In this document: positions 32,602-41,605 of the stretch, piece after piece | How the letters are laid out: the number at the start of each line of letters is the position of its first letter | Position numbering within the stretch: the first letter of the stretch is position 1 | Source of the DNA: CAWGXG01 sp963826505 | GTDB taxonomy: Bacteria; Chloroflexota; Anaerolineae; Aggregatilineales; Aggregatilineaceae | Length of the DNA stretch: 64,000 bases | Direction: 5' to 3' | Assembly: GCA_963826505.1 (NCBI GenBank) | Contig: CAWGXG010000008.1 | Location: forward strand, 186,001-250,000 | Made by a program: the position numbers and the translations under genes | Notes under the pieces: model-generated | What the model saw: only the letters and a program-made list of their open reading frames with translations | What the model was told of the DNA's origin: nothing | Databases searched by the model: none

Positions 32602-34512
32602 ATGATGAACCGCTCATCCGTGGTTGGTGTCGCGGTTACGCTTGTGGTTATTCTGTTCGGGAATGTGTTTGTTGGCCTGTTTTCCAATTGTCACAATCAA
32701 GCGATGGACGCAGTCTGCGATGGGATCGCTTTGATGTGACCATCAACAACATCGACACGGCTAATAACCGTTTTGACGTCACCGAATCGTATGTACTGAC
32801 GATCCAAACCGGGCCATATTCGTTTGGCACAGCGGACATTCCGCTGGACCGCATTGAAGCGATCGAAGGCGTATCCGTCTATGACGGCGATACGACCCTG
32901 CAGGCGTCATGTTTGGGGCAGGCGGGCACATATTGTGCGCAGAGCGATGGCAGCAACTACTCGATCAAGTACTATTTTCGCAGTCGAGCCAACAGCGGCG
33001 AGCAGCGTTCCATCCGCCTTGTGTACCGGGTGCGCGGCGCGCTGCGATCCTACAGCGGCGGGGATCAACTCTATTGGGTCGCCGTCCCGAGCGATCGGCC
33101 TTTCCCAGTGCTCGCGTCAACGGTGACCGTGGTGATGCCCTCGGATCGCCAGCCCGAAAAGACCGCGACTTACCCCGATACCTGGCAGGAAAGCATCAAT
33201 GGCAGCACCATTACCTGGCAATCTCCGGGGCGTTTGAACCCGGGCGATTCGGTGGAAGTGCGCGTGCAGTATCCCCACGATCCTCAGATGTCTGCGCCGT
33301 CGTGGCAGTCGCGTTATGACCTGGAACGCAGCTATGTGGACAACTGGCAGCCGCTCGTGACGCTGCTGTTGGTCGCGTTGACGGTGCTCATTGTGATCGG
33401 CGGCGTGGTTGCGATCGTGATCCGTTATATGCGGTTTGGGCGCGATCCCAAGGCGCTGGTGGTGCCGGAATACCTCAACGAGCCGCCCACCGAAGAACGG
33501 CCCGGCATGGTGGGGCTGTTGGTGGACGAAAAAGCGGATATGCGTGATATCCTGGCAACGCTGATCGATCTGGCGCGCCGTGAATATATCGTGATCGAGC
33601 AAACAAAAAGCCCGAGCGTCATGGGGCTGTTGGGCGGCGCAGACTTCACTTTTCATCGGACGGAGAAACCCACCACCGATCTGCGCCCATTTGAAACGGC
33701 GTTGATCAACGGAATGTTCCCCGGTGGGCGCAGCACCACCAAACTGGACCAGTTGAAGACCAAGTTTTACCAGCATATTCCGACGATCAAACGGCTAATG
33801 TACGATGAACTGGTGACCGCCGAGTATTTCAAGCGATCGCCGGAGACGACCCGCATGATCTGGATTTTCGGCGGGCTGGCGCTCGCGATCGGGGGATCGG
33901 TCCTGTTCTGGTTGTCACGGAACCTGACGCTGATCTCGCCGCTGATCGGTGTGCCGCCTATCGGGCTAGCGATCATCGGCGGTGTCGCCGCGCTGTTTGG
34001 CGAGTATATGCCCGCCAAGACGCTCAAGGGATCGCAGGACGCCGCGCGCTGGCGCGCGTTCCGCCGCTATTTGGAGCGCATCGAACATTATGCCGGGGTG
34101 GAAGACGCCGCCAAGCAGTTTGACCTGTTTCTGGGCTATGCCGTGGCGTTTGGGACCGACAAAGACCTCGTCCGACACCTGACGCCTGCCCTGACGTCGA
34201 TGCCGATCTGGTACCAGCCCACCTATTTGGGTGGACCGTGGGGCAGGCCCTATCGCCGGGGAGGTCACCCGCTGTCGTCAGGCGGATCGGGAATGGGCGA
34301 TTTCTCATTGGGCGGACCCGGTGGAACTCAACGATATGAGCCATTCGCTCACCGACGGCTTGAATGCGATGAACCATGGGCTGACGTCGATGTTGAACGA
34401 TGCCTCGCACGCCATGACCTCGCGTCCCAAGAGCTCGGGCTCGGGCGGCGGGTTCAGCGGTGGCGGTGGACACGGCGGCGGGTCTGGCGGTGGCAGTCGC
34501 GGCTTTGGTTAG
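32602..34512 (+). pseudogene. DUF2207 membrane protein with two single-base frameshifts
   Basis: The intact protein would be about 636 residues. It has a signal helix (VVGVAVTLVVILFGNVFVG), the DUF2207 beta domain starting RSLRWDRFDVTIN, two or three membrane helices (LLLVALTVLIVIGGVVAIV; the pair near 34000), and a Gly/Ser-rich tail ending GSGGGSRGFG. The signal is in one frame (ATG 32602, AGAGGA upstream) and the body in another; TTTT at 32680-32683 would need one more T. Near 34316-34319, a C too many in GGACCCGG moves the frame back to PVELNDMSHSLTDG and the Gly-rich tail. Both events fall in homopolymers, so sequencing error is likely. The function of DUF2207 proteins is unknown. Confidence 0.8.
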
Positions 34513-34554
34513 GTCGTGCGTTTGCCCGGTTAATCATTGGGATAGGCAGGGAAT

Positions 34555-35067
34555 ATGAACAGCAGCCGCTTAGTCGGAGTGATGTTGGTGGTTTTGGGTA
34601 TCGTGGTGGGGGCGGTGATCGCTGCCTGGCTGTTCACCAACGACGGTTTGGAAGGCCCGGCGCGGATTCTCGGGCTTGGAATCGCGCTGGTGGTGCTTGT
34701 GGCGCCACTGGTAGGCGGTGGAATCTATCTAACCGCGTTCGGAGGACAGCAAGCCAAAGAGCAAGACGAAGCAGCGCGGCAGCGCCGTCTGCTCAACATT
34801 GTGCAAGCCAAGGGGCAGATCAAGCTGGATGATGTGGTCCTGGAAATGCAAATGCCGCGCGAGCAGGTCAAGGAGATGATCTATTCGCTCGTTGGGCTAG
34901 GCGTGTTCAGCGGTTATATCAATTGGGACGACGGGATGCTCTATTCCAGCGATGCGCGGCAGCTGCGCGAACTTAAGACCTGCCCCAACTGTGGCGGGGA
35001 AATCACGTTGAGCGGCAAGGGCGTGGCCCATTGCCGTTTCTGCGGAACCGAGTTCTTCTTGTCTTGA
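34555..35067 (+). CDS. Two-helix membrane protein with C-terminal zinc ribbon, unknown function
   Basis: 170 residues. Two N-terminal membrane helices (VMLVVLGIVVGAVIAAWLF; ILGLGIALVVLVAPLVGGG) precede a winged-helix-like region (IVQAKGQIKLDDVVLEMQM, then EMIYSLVGLGVF). A C-terminal zinc ribbon has CPNCGG and CRFCG cysteine pairs. The winged-helix reading is inference. It is 42 bases after DUF2207 and 43 bases before the PrsW gene, so these may be one membrane-protein operon. Confidence 0.65.
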   Translation: MNSSRLVGVMLVVLGIVVGAVIAAWLFTNDGLEGPARILGLGIALVVLVAPLVGGGIYLTAFGGQQAKEQDEAARQRRLLNIVQAKGQIKLDDVVLEMQMPREQVKEMIYSLVGLGVFSGYINWDDGMLYSSDARQLRELKTCPNCGGEITLSGKGVAHCRFCGTEFFLS

Positions 35068-35110
35068 ATGTCCCTCAACGCGGGCTGTTTGAAGACTGCC
35101 GGAGAGATGG

Positions 35111-36898
35111 ATGATGAGCACTGTTGCCATCGTTGCCTACCTCTTGACTGCTGGCATTGCCGCGTTCACCATCTACTTGTTCGTGATGCTGGATGTGTTT
35201 GGGACCGGCAAAGCGAGCACGATCCTGCTGTGTGTGGCGTGGGGGGCCATCGGGGCATTCTTCCTGGCGTGGACGATCAACAATGCCGTAGTTGCCCGCG
35301 GAGTCAGCCACGACATGCTGACCGGACGCGTCGCTCCCATCATTGAAGAAACCCTCAAATCACTGATTCTTGTCTACCTGATTCGTCGTCCACGCTTTCG
35401 CTACATTGTGGATGGCGCGGTGTACGGCATTGCAGTCGGGATCGGCTTTGGGCTGTCGGAGAACTTGTTCATCTATTTGCCGGGTGCGGGGGACGCGGTG
35501 TTGGGAACCGCCATCAGCCGTACGCTCTCGACCGCGTTAATGCACGCGACCGCCAGCGGGTTGGTGGGCATTTCGCTGGGTCGCATTCGCCGTGCCCCGC
35601 GCAATCGCGGGCGAATTTTCCCCGTATTTGGCATCGGGTTAGCGATCGCCCTGCACGTAGCCTATAACAACCTGGCGCGCCAGTTGCAGGGCCCGACGCT
35701 TCTGCTGGCGGCGGTGGGTATCGGCATCGGCGGGGGTGTGCTGATCGCCTGGCAGATCAGCCAGGGGTTAGCTGACGAGAAACGTCGGTTTGCCGATTCG
35801 CTGGGTCTGAATGTGGGCGTGTCTGCGGGCGAGCGCAAAGCGGTTCAGCAGTTGGGCGGAGCTTCCATCGAGCAAATCTTCGATGCGTTGGGCGATTTTT
35901 TCGGCGCAAAGAGTATCGCGCAGATTCGCCGCTTGCTGGTGATTCAGGCCAATGTCGGTATCCTTCAAAACAATTTGAGCGTGCCGACTAGCGAGCGTTT
36001 GCACAAGGCCTGGGAAGAAGAAATCGCGGAGTACCGGCAGGAGATCGAATCGATCCGGCGGGAGTTAGGTCCATCGGTCAGCTTGTTCCTTCAGAACGTA
36101 TTTCCGCATGATGATTCCGCTATGCAAGACGCGCTGAATGCTGAAATGGCGCGTTTTGATCCTAGCCTGGTGCATACCTTCGACATGTTCATGCGCGTTT
36201 CCGAACTGGCGGAAACCTTCAGCCCTGAGCAACTCCAGACGATGGCAGAGCGTTTGAACCGGATCGAGATCTTCCAGAATGTGTCGCTAGCCAACCTCGA
36301 AAACCTGAGCCGGGCGATCACTGTCCAGACATTTGCGGATGGCGCGGCGCTGTTCAACGAGGGTGACGAAGGCAACGCCATGTACATGATCGAGGCGGGC
36401 CAAATCGATATTTTCGTTACCGAACGGGGCGGGCAGGACAAGCTGCTGCGCGAGCTGACACCCGGAAATGTTGTCGGGGAATTTTCGCTGCTGGATGGCC
36501 AGCCGCGATCGGCGGGCGCGAAAGCGCACGGGCCAGTGCGCGCGTTGGCCCTTCAGCGCGAAGTCTTCACCATGTTCATCCAGAGTCGCCCGCAGGTCGT
36601 GCTGGCCATGCTCCAGTATCTCGCGGGCAAGGTGCGCTATACGACCCAATCCGTCGAGACGAGCGTGGCCTGGATGGCGCGGCTGGAGAGCGGGGATTAT
36701 CCCGCAGTGCGACCGTCCGTTGCTGAGACGACACCCAAGCCGCCCTCGCCTGAGCAGGCCGGTGAAGTTCGGGCGGTTGAACTCGAGCCCGCCGACATCA
36801 CGCCCGAGACTCCCGTCCTGGTCAACTCGGTGTTTTCCAGGGTGGCGGATGTCATTCGGCAGCGGGAAGCCGCCATCCGCCAAAGGTCACTGCCGTAG
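35111..36898 (+). CDS. PrsW-family intramembrane protease fused to a cyclic-nucleotide-binding domain
   Basis: 595 residues. The N-terminal half has about seven to eight membrane helices with PrsW (CPBP-like) motifs: EETLKSLILVYL (EExxK), GFGLSENLFIYL, HATASGLVG and HVAYNNLAR, giving the Glu and His residues expected to bind the catalytic metal. A helical linker follows. Near residues 395-510 comes a CAP-type nucleotide-binding domain (FNEGDEGNAMYMIEAGQIDIFV, GNVVGEFSLLDGQPRSA, where the family phosphate-binding loop normally has an Arg). Ligand control of an intramembrane protease is implied. ATG 35111 or 35114 is the start. The following gene is a lone cNMP-binding protein. Confidence 0.85.
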   Translation: MMSTVAIVAYLLTAGIAAFTIYLFVMLDVFGTGKASTILLCVAWGAIGAFFLAWTINNAVVARGVSHDMLTGRVAPIIEETLKSLILVYLIRRPRFRYIVDGAVYGIAVGIGFGLSENLFIYLPGAGDAVLGTAISRTLSTALMHATASGLVGISLGRIRRAPRNRGRIFPVFGIGLAIALHVAYNNLARQLQGPTLLLAAVGIGIGGGVLIAWQISQGLADEKRRFADSLGLNVGVSAGERKAVQQLGGASIEQIFDALGDFFGAKSIAQIRRLLVIQANVGILQNNLSVPTSERLHKAWEEEIAEYRQEIESIRRELGPSVSLFLQNVFPHDDSAMQDALNAEMARFDPSLVHTFDMFMRVSELAETFSPEQLQTMAERLNRIEIFQNVSLANLENLSRAITVQTFADGAALFNEGDEGNAMYMIEAGQIDIFVTERGGQDKLLRELTPGNVVGEFSLLDGQPRSAGAKAHGPVRALALQREVFTMFIQSRPQVVLAMLQYLAGKVRYTTQSVETSVAWMARLESGDYPAVRPSVAETTPKPPSPEQAGEVRAVELEPADITPETPVLVNSVFSRVADVIRQREAAIRQRSLP

Positions 36899-36953
36899 GC
36901 TCCGATCACCGCACCATAGACGTACAATTCTCACCTGGTAGAGGAAGATCGTG

Positions 36954-37592
36954 ATGCAAAATATCGCAGAGCAACTGGCCGGATCGCCGCTGTTTCGAGG
37001 AGTAGGGCAGGCGGAGCGTGAAGCGTTGATCGGCGTCATGCGCCGCCAACATTTCGTGAAGGGAGCTGTCTTGTTTGACAAAGGCGACCCTGGCGATTCG
37101 ATGTATATCATTTTGTCGGGGCGCGTACGCATTTATACTCGGGATGCCCAGGGCAGCGAGTTCACGATCCGCTACCTGGATCAAATGTTTGGCGAGTTTG
37201 CGATGCTGGACCTGGCGCCGCGCTCGGCCGCAGCGTCAGCGGCGGAGGATCTCGAAGTGCTGGTTTTGCATCGCGATGATTTCGTTGCGTTCTTGCGCGA
37301 ACGTCCATTGGTTGGGCTGGCGATGATGCGCAGCCTTGTGGAGCGCGTGCGTTATACGACGACCTATCTGCAAAAGGTGCTCGATGCGACTCGCCAGCTC
37401 TCAGAAGGGCGCTATGATCAAACTCTCGTCGCGCCGTCCGAAAAAGACGCCGACTCCGAGATTCAAGGCTTGATCCGTGCGTTTCTGCAAATGCAGCGCA
37501 GCATTCAGGTGCGCGAGCAGTCACTCCAACTCGAATTCGATTCGCGCCGCGGTACACAATCGGATACGCGGCCTTCACAAGGGGATCGCTGA
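36954..37592 (+). CDS. Cyclic-nucleotide-binding domain protein
   Basis: About 212 residues. A CAP-like effector domain (LFDKGDPGDSMYIILSGRVRIY, MFGEFAMLDLAPRSAAASA) is followed by a helical segment (MRSLVERVRYTTTYLQKVL) and a charged tail. There is no Crp helix-turn-helix, so it is not an obvious DNA-binding regulator. It resembles the C-terminal domain of the preceding PrsW fusion, suggesting duplication. GAGGA lies eight bases before ATG 36954; GTG 36951 is possible. Confidence 0.85.
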   Translation: MQNIAEQLAGSPLFRGVGQAEREALIGVMRRQHFVKGAVLFDKGDPGDSMYIILSGRVRIYTRDAQGSEFTIRYLDQMFGEFAMLDLAPRSAAASAAEDLEVLVLHRDDFVAFLRERPLVGLAMMRSLVERVRYTTTYLQKVLDATRQLSEGRYDQTLVAPSEKDADSEIQGLIRAFLQMQRSIQVREQSLQLEFDSRRGTQSDTRPSQGDR

Positions 37593-37624
37593 GGGATAAT
37601 TTTCGGCAAGAGGAGGGGGATACC

Positions 37625-39010
37625 ATGCCAGGGCGTCACTTCCGGGTAATTTTGGTCGGGTTCGTATGCTACTGTATGTTGATCGTACCGCTGCCTCGCG
37701 CGCACGCTGAGATTCAGAAGTCTCCCACGCGCGTTATTTTTATGCACCATTCGGTCGGTGCCGGGTTGATTGCGCAGGGCGGCGTGCGCGAAAGCCTCAC
37801 CGTGCTCGGCTATGAGTTTTGGGATCATGGTTACAATGACGAGGGATTGGTCAACGGCCAGGGGGATTGGCTCGGCATCAACTGGGATGTGCCCGGCGAC
37901 AACACCGATGTTGACGGGTGGCACGCCATTTTCGCCCAGCCCGTGACATCGCCCGCTGACAATACTTTCAGCCATATGCTCGCCTTTGACGTCATCATCT
38001 TCAAGAGTTGCTTCCCAAACTCGAATATCGTCGATGAAGCCATGCTGCGCGATTACCAGACCTATTTTCTGGCGATCCGCGACGTCATCGATCAGCATCC
38101 GGATAAGCTCTTCATCGCGTTCACGACTCCGCCGCTCGTCCCCAACGAAACAACTCTGGACAACGCCGCGCGCGCCGGACGTTGGTCTACGTATCTCACT
38201 TCGGACGAATATCTGGCCGGTCACCCCAACCTGGCGGTGTTCGATTTCTTCAACGCGCTGGCGGACAGCGATGGATACTTGCGGGCAGAGTATCGCGCCG
38301 ATGAATGGGATAGCCATCCCAACGAGCGCGCTAACGCGACGGTGGGGCCGCTGTTGGTGGAGTTTGTCGATCGGACTGTTCGGGCATTCACGCCCGGCAC
38401 TGCTCCGGCAATCGAAAACGTCGAGCCCATGAGTGGGGCGGAGATAGAGGACAATGCGGCGCCGTTGGCAATGGGCGACTTGCTGGCCGATTTTGAGGTC
38501 GAGGCGCTGCCAGATAACTGGTGGTTCTACTCGAACGAGCCGGTCACGCGCTTTGACTGCGTACTGGACCGCGCCGGCGTCGGCAGTTCCCAAGCACTGC
38601 GCATGTCTTACGATATTCCAGGCGGGGGGAATGCTGGCTGCGGATTCGATGTGGACTCTGGAACCGCGTGGGATGGGACCGCTGGCCTGGCGTTTTCGTG
38701 GCGCGCGGATGCCCCCGGACTGGCCCTGCGCGTGGCGCTGGGCGTGTTCGATCCCGATCAGCAGGTTTTGGGCATCGAAGATGCGACGCCGTTTGAAATC
38801 GAGCTGACATCGTCTGGCACCGACTGGGCGCACGTTCTGATTGCATGGTCCGATCTTGCGCGTGTGGAGTGGGTTGGGGATACTGGCGTCAACTCGTTCA
38901 ACCCGGCGCGCGTCGTGCATGTCACGCTGGATGTCGGACGTTGGGACCGGGCCGAGAGCGGCGCGATCTGGCTGGATAATCTGGAGTTGGTACGTCCCGA
39001 GGCTGACTGA
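37625..39010 (+). CDS. Secreted SGNH-like hydrolase with C-terminal carbohydrate-binding-like domain
   Basis: 461 residues. A signal peptide (VILVGFVCYCMLIVPLPRAHA) precedes a domain beginning RVIFMHHSVGAGLI, with conserved FKSCFPNSN and a late Asp-His pair in WDSHPNERAN. That order (Ser block, Asn block, DxxH) is typical of SGNH/GDSL-like esterases. The C-terminal 150 residues form a beta-rich domain (LLADFEVEALPDNWWFY, then IWLDNLELV) like CBM11-type sugar binding. Activity on extracellular polysaccharide is inference. The catalytic assignment is tentative. Confidence 0.65.
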   Translation: MPGRHFRVILVGFVCYCMLIVPLPRAHAEIQKSPTRVIFMHHSVGAGLIAQGGVRESLTVLGYEFWDHGYNDEGLVNGQGDWLGINWDVPGDNTDVDGWHAIFAQPVTSPADNTFSHMLAFDVIIFKSCFPNSNIVDEAMLRDYQTYFLAIRDVIDQHPDKLFIAFTTPPLVPNETTLDNAARAGRWSTYLTSDEYLAGHPNLAVFDFFNALADSDGYLRAEYRADEWDSHPNERANATVGPLLVEFVDRTVRAFTPGTAPAIENVEPMSGAEIEDNAAPLAMGDLLADFEVEALPDNWWFYSNEPVTRFDCVLDRAGVGSSQALRMSYDIPGGGNAGCGFDVDSGTAWDGTAGLAFSWRADAPGLALRVALGVFDPDQQVLGIEDATPFEIELTSSGTDWAHVLIAWSDLARVEWVGDTGVNSFNPARVVHVTLDVGRWDRAESGAIWLDNLELVRPEAD

Positions 39011-39031
39011 GATCGTTATGCCGTAGAATAA

Positions 39032-39063
39032 CCAGCGCCCGCTTGTATTGAGGCGGGCACTGG
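39032..39063. terminator. Bidirectional hairpin between convergent genes
   Basis: Arms CCAGCGCCCGC and GCGGGCACTGG pair over eleven positions with one mismatch and a ten-base loop. It lies between the stops of the SGNH-like gene and the PP2C gene. No clear T-run is seen on either side. Confidence 0.6.
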
Positions 39064-39094
39064 GATCGCACGATTGGGCGTACCCCGAGAGGAG

Positions 39095-40357
39095 TTAGCG
39101 CGCGTCGTTGTCGTCGTCCAGGTCGAGCGCCCCGGTAACGGGCGGCAGTTCGATCGTCGGGTGATCCATTTCGACGGCGGGCGACTGGTAGAGGCCGATC
39201 TCGGTGTCGGCATACACCGTAGGATCGGGCGGATCCTCGGGTTTGATGTCTTCCGCATTCTCCATCATGATGACGATCGCACTGATATTGTCTTCGCCGC
39301 CGCGTTGGTTGGCGAGATCGATCAACTGCTGCGCGACTTCATCTGGATTTGTGGTCTGTGCCGTCAGGGCTGCGATCTCTGCGGGTTTGACGTGACGCGT
39401 CAGCCCATCGGAGCACATGACTAGCCAGTCCCCCGCCGCGAGTGACCGGCTGTAGAGATCGGCTTCCGTATCTTCCACCTGGCCGAGCGCGCGGTACAGC
39501 ACATTCCGCATCGGATGCACGGCGGCTTGTTCGGCAGTAATGTGCCCAGAGGCGAGCAGGGCTTCCACGAAGCTGTGGTCGTCGGTAATCTGATTAATCC
39601 AGTTTTCCTTGCCGTCAACCAGGTAAGCACGACTGTCGCCGACGTGCGCGATGATCACACGGTTGCTGCGCACAAACGCGAGTGTCATGGTGGTGCCCAT
39701 GCCCTGAAACTCGGGGTGTTCGTTGGCGCGCTGAATGACGGCCCGGTTGGCGCGCCGGACTGCTGAACGCATCTTGTCGGAGATTTCGTCTTCTTCCAGG
39801 TCGCGCAGGGTTTCGCTGCCGCGGGCTTCGCCCAGAAAATCTGCCTGTACGGCTTCCACAACCAGCCGGCTGGCTTCTTCGCCTGCCACCGCTCCACCCA
39901 TCCCATCGGCCACTAACGCCAGGATCACGCCCTGACGCGCCCATAGGCCGACTCGGTCCTCATTGTTTTCGCGCACCTGCCCGACATTGCTCAAAGCGGC
40001 GGCACGTGGAACCAACAACGGGGCCTGCATATCATCTGGTACGGATAAGGTCGCCCCACAGCCGATACAATAACTGGCGAGGGGACGGTTTAGGGTGCCA
40101 CATCGCAAACACGTAATTGGCGTGCCTTCGATCGGTGGCGGGAGTTTCGCTTTGGCTTCGTTCAGCCGCTGCACAATATCCGGCTCCAGACTGTTTTCAC
40201 GCCCTTTGACGTAGCGCATGGCGTCCTCAACGTGCCGACGCTGCCGGTGAATACCACGCACGATTGGCGGCTCGTCCAGATTTGTGCCGCACTGGAAGCA
40301 GAATACCGCGCGCGGTAAATTTTCGTGCCCGCAGTTCGGACACGTGCGAATTTCCAT
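39095..40357 (-). CDS. PP2C-type Ser/Thr phosphatase with two N-terminal zinc ribbons
   Basis: 420 residues. Two zinc ribbons (CPNCGHENLPRAVFCFQCG; CLRCGTLNRPLASYCIGCG) precede a PPM/PP2C domain. Its metal motifs are visible: VRENNEDRVGL, LVADGMGG, HVGDSRAYLV, MCSDGLTRHV and GGEDNISAIVI. The enzyme removes phosphate from Ser/Thr of target proteins; the ribbons may target it to a partner. No Ser/Thr kinase is in the window. The gene diverges from the HEAT-repeat gene. Confidence 0.92.
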   Translation of the reverse strand: MEIRTCPNCGHENLPRAVFCFQCGTNLDEPPIVRGIHRQRRHVEDAMRYVKGRENSLEPDIVQRLNEAKAKLPPPIEGTPITCLRCGTLNRPLASYCIGCGATLSVPDDMQAPLLVPRAAALSNVGQVRENNEDRVGLWARQGVILALVADGMGGAVAGEEASRLVVEAVQADFLGEARGSETLRDLEEDEISDKMRSAVRRANRAVIQRANEHPEFQGMGTTMTLAFVRSNRVIIAHVGDSRAYLVDGKENWINQITDDHSFVEALLASGHITAEQAAVHPMRNVLYRALGQVEDTEADLYSRSLAAGDWLVMCSDGLTRHVKPAEIAALTAQTTNPDEVAQQLIDLANQRGGEDNISAIVIMMENAEDIKPEDPPDPTVYADTEIGLYQSPAVEMDHPTIELPPVTGALDLDDDNDAR

Positions 40358-40628
40358 AATCCTGACTCCGTTAATGCCGTCGTTTCTGAACAGATTCTAC
40401 AACCTCACGGGCATGGCGCAAATTGAATCGCTTTACGGGGGTGGTGCTTACCCGGGCGGTGCATTTTGTCGTAACTGCAATTGGTTGGTTTGCCAACCGG
40501 GAGAAACACCCCACAGCTTGGATGCGCAGGACACGCAATTGGTTTCGGATTGGCCGCTCTTATGCCATAATCCAACATAGGCGGCAGAATTAGCGGGTTG
40601 ACTGGTCTCGACCAAAGGTTGTGACGCG
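40358..40628. other. Divergent intergenic region between the PP2C and HEAT-repeat genes
   Basis: 271 bp that should hold the two promoters. A small hairpin (GGTTGG / CCAACC, 40483-40498) and a CATAAT -10-like hexamer at 40564-40569 on the plus strand are visible. I see no convincing coding sequence. Confidence 0.4.
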
Positions 40629-41600
40629 GTGACAGTATCTCGGCCCAATATCTGGCAGCTTCACTCCCGGCGCGATACCCAGGGATTGATCGACGCGCTT
40701 CAGTACCCTGATCCAGAAGTGCGGAAGCGTGCTGCCGTTGCGCTACGTGCGTTGGAATCGGCGCAGGCCGTCCCGGCGTTGAAGGCCGCCCTGCAACAGG
40801 AAACCGATCCGGTCGTGCGGTCTAGCTTTGCGGCGGCGCTGAAGCTGTTGGATTACCAGGCCAATATCGACAGCTTGATCAAGAGTCAAGATGTCTTCGG
40901 GTTGGCGACGGCGCTCAAAAGTCGCAATGTCGAGACGGTGATTGCGGCGGCGGGCGCGCTTGCCGATCTAGGGGATCGGACAGCGGTCGAGCCGTTGGTC
41001 ATCTTGTTTCAGAATGCTTCTGCACCCCCTGCCGCGCGTCTTGCGGCAGCCGAGGCTCTGCTCAAGCTGCAAAGCGCTCCGGCGGTGGTGACGCTACTAG
41101 GCGCGCTGCGCCGCGATACCTGGCAGGTACGCAGCAACGCGGCGGCTGTCCTCGGACAGATTCAGGCGACATGGGCTGTCGAGCCACTGGCCCAAGCGCT
41201 CGGAGACACACATCCTGTTGTGCGGCGTACAGCGGCAGCAGCGCTGCGACGCATCGCTACGTCAGACGCGATCGCAGCGTTACGCGCCCACTTCACTCCC
41301 GGCCAACAGCCGGGCGCATTGTCGGTGATGGCAGCGGTCCCGGTTGAAGCTGCAAAAACAGCAGAAGACACGCAGGAGGGACCGCGCGTCGCGCTGCCTA
41401 GTGCCGACGTGGCCGAAGAACCGCCGCTGCATGGCATGGATACGCGCCCTTCACGAGGAATCTTGAGCGATTTCAACGCCGATACTCAGCCAATCAGACT
41501 CCCAACTGTGCCAGTCAAGCCGGCGGAGCGTCTTGAAAAGAAAACGCCGGCGTTTGTGCGGTTGCTCAGACGGATTTTTGGGAGGTCTCGTGGGGGGTGA
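40629..41600 (+). CDS. HEAT-repeat (PBS-lyase-like) protein
   Basis: 323 residues. Residues 1-215 hold six or so HEAT repeats of about 31 residues (DPEVRKRAAVALRALES; DTWQVRSNAAAVLGQI; HPVVRRTAAAALRRI). The last hundred residues are Pro/Ala-rich and end in a basic cluster. HEAT repeats bind proteins; the partner is unknown. It converges on the EamA gene with five bases between the stops. Confidence 0.85.
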   Translation: MTVSRPNIWQLHSRRDTQGLIDALQYPDPEVRKRAAVALRALESAQAVPALKAALQQETDPVVRSSFAAALKLLDYQANIDSLIKSQDVFGLATALKSRNVETVIAAAGALADLGDRTAVEPLVILFQNASAPPAARLAAAEALLKLQSAPAVVTLLGALRRDTWQVRSNAAAVLGQIQATWAVEPLAQALGDTHPVVRRTAAAALRRIATSDAIAALRAHFTPGQQPGALSVMAAVPVEAAKTAEDTQEGPRVALPSADVAEEPPLHGMDTRPSRGILSDFNADTQPIRLPTVPVKPAERLEKKTPAFVRLLRRIFGRSRGG

Positions 41601-41605
41601 GAGCT

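Noticed and set aside
37505..38920. 471-residue frame antisense to the SGNH-like gene
   Set aside because: No recognisable domain, shadow of a gene with a signal peptide and conserved motifs.
40413..40580. Possible 55-residue cysteine-containing peptide between PP2C and HEAT genes
   Set aside because: No ribosome site, AT-rich promoter-like context, no family resemblance.
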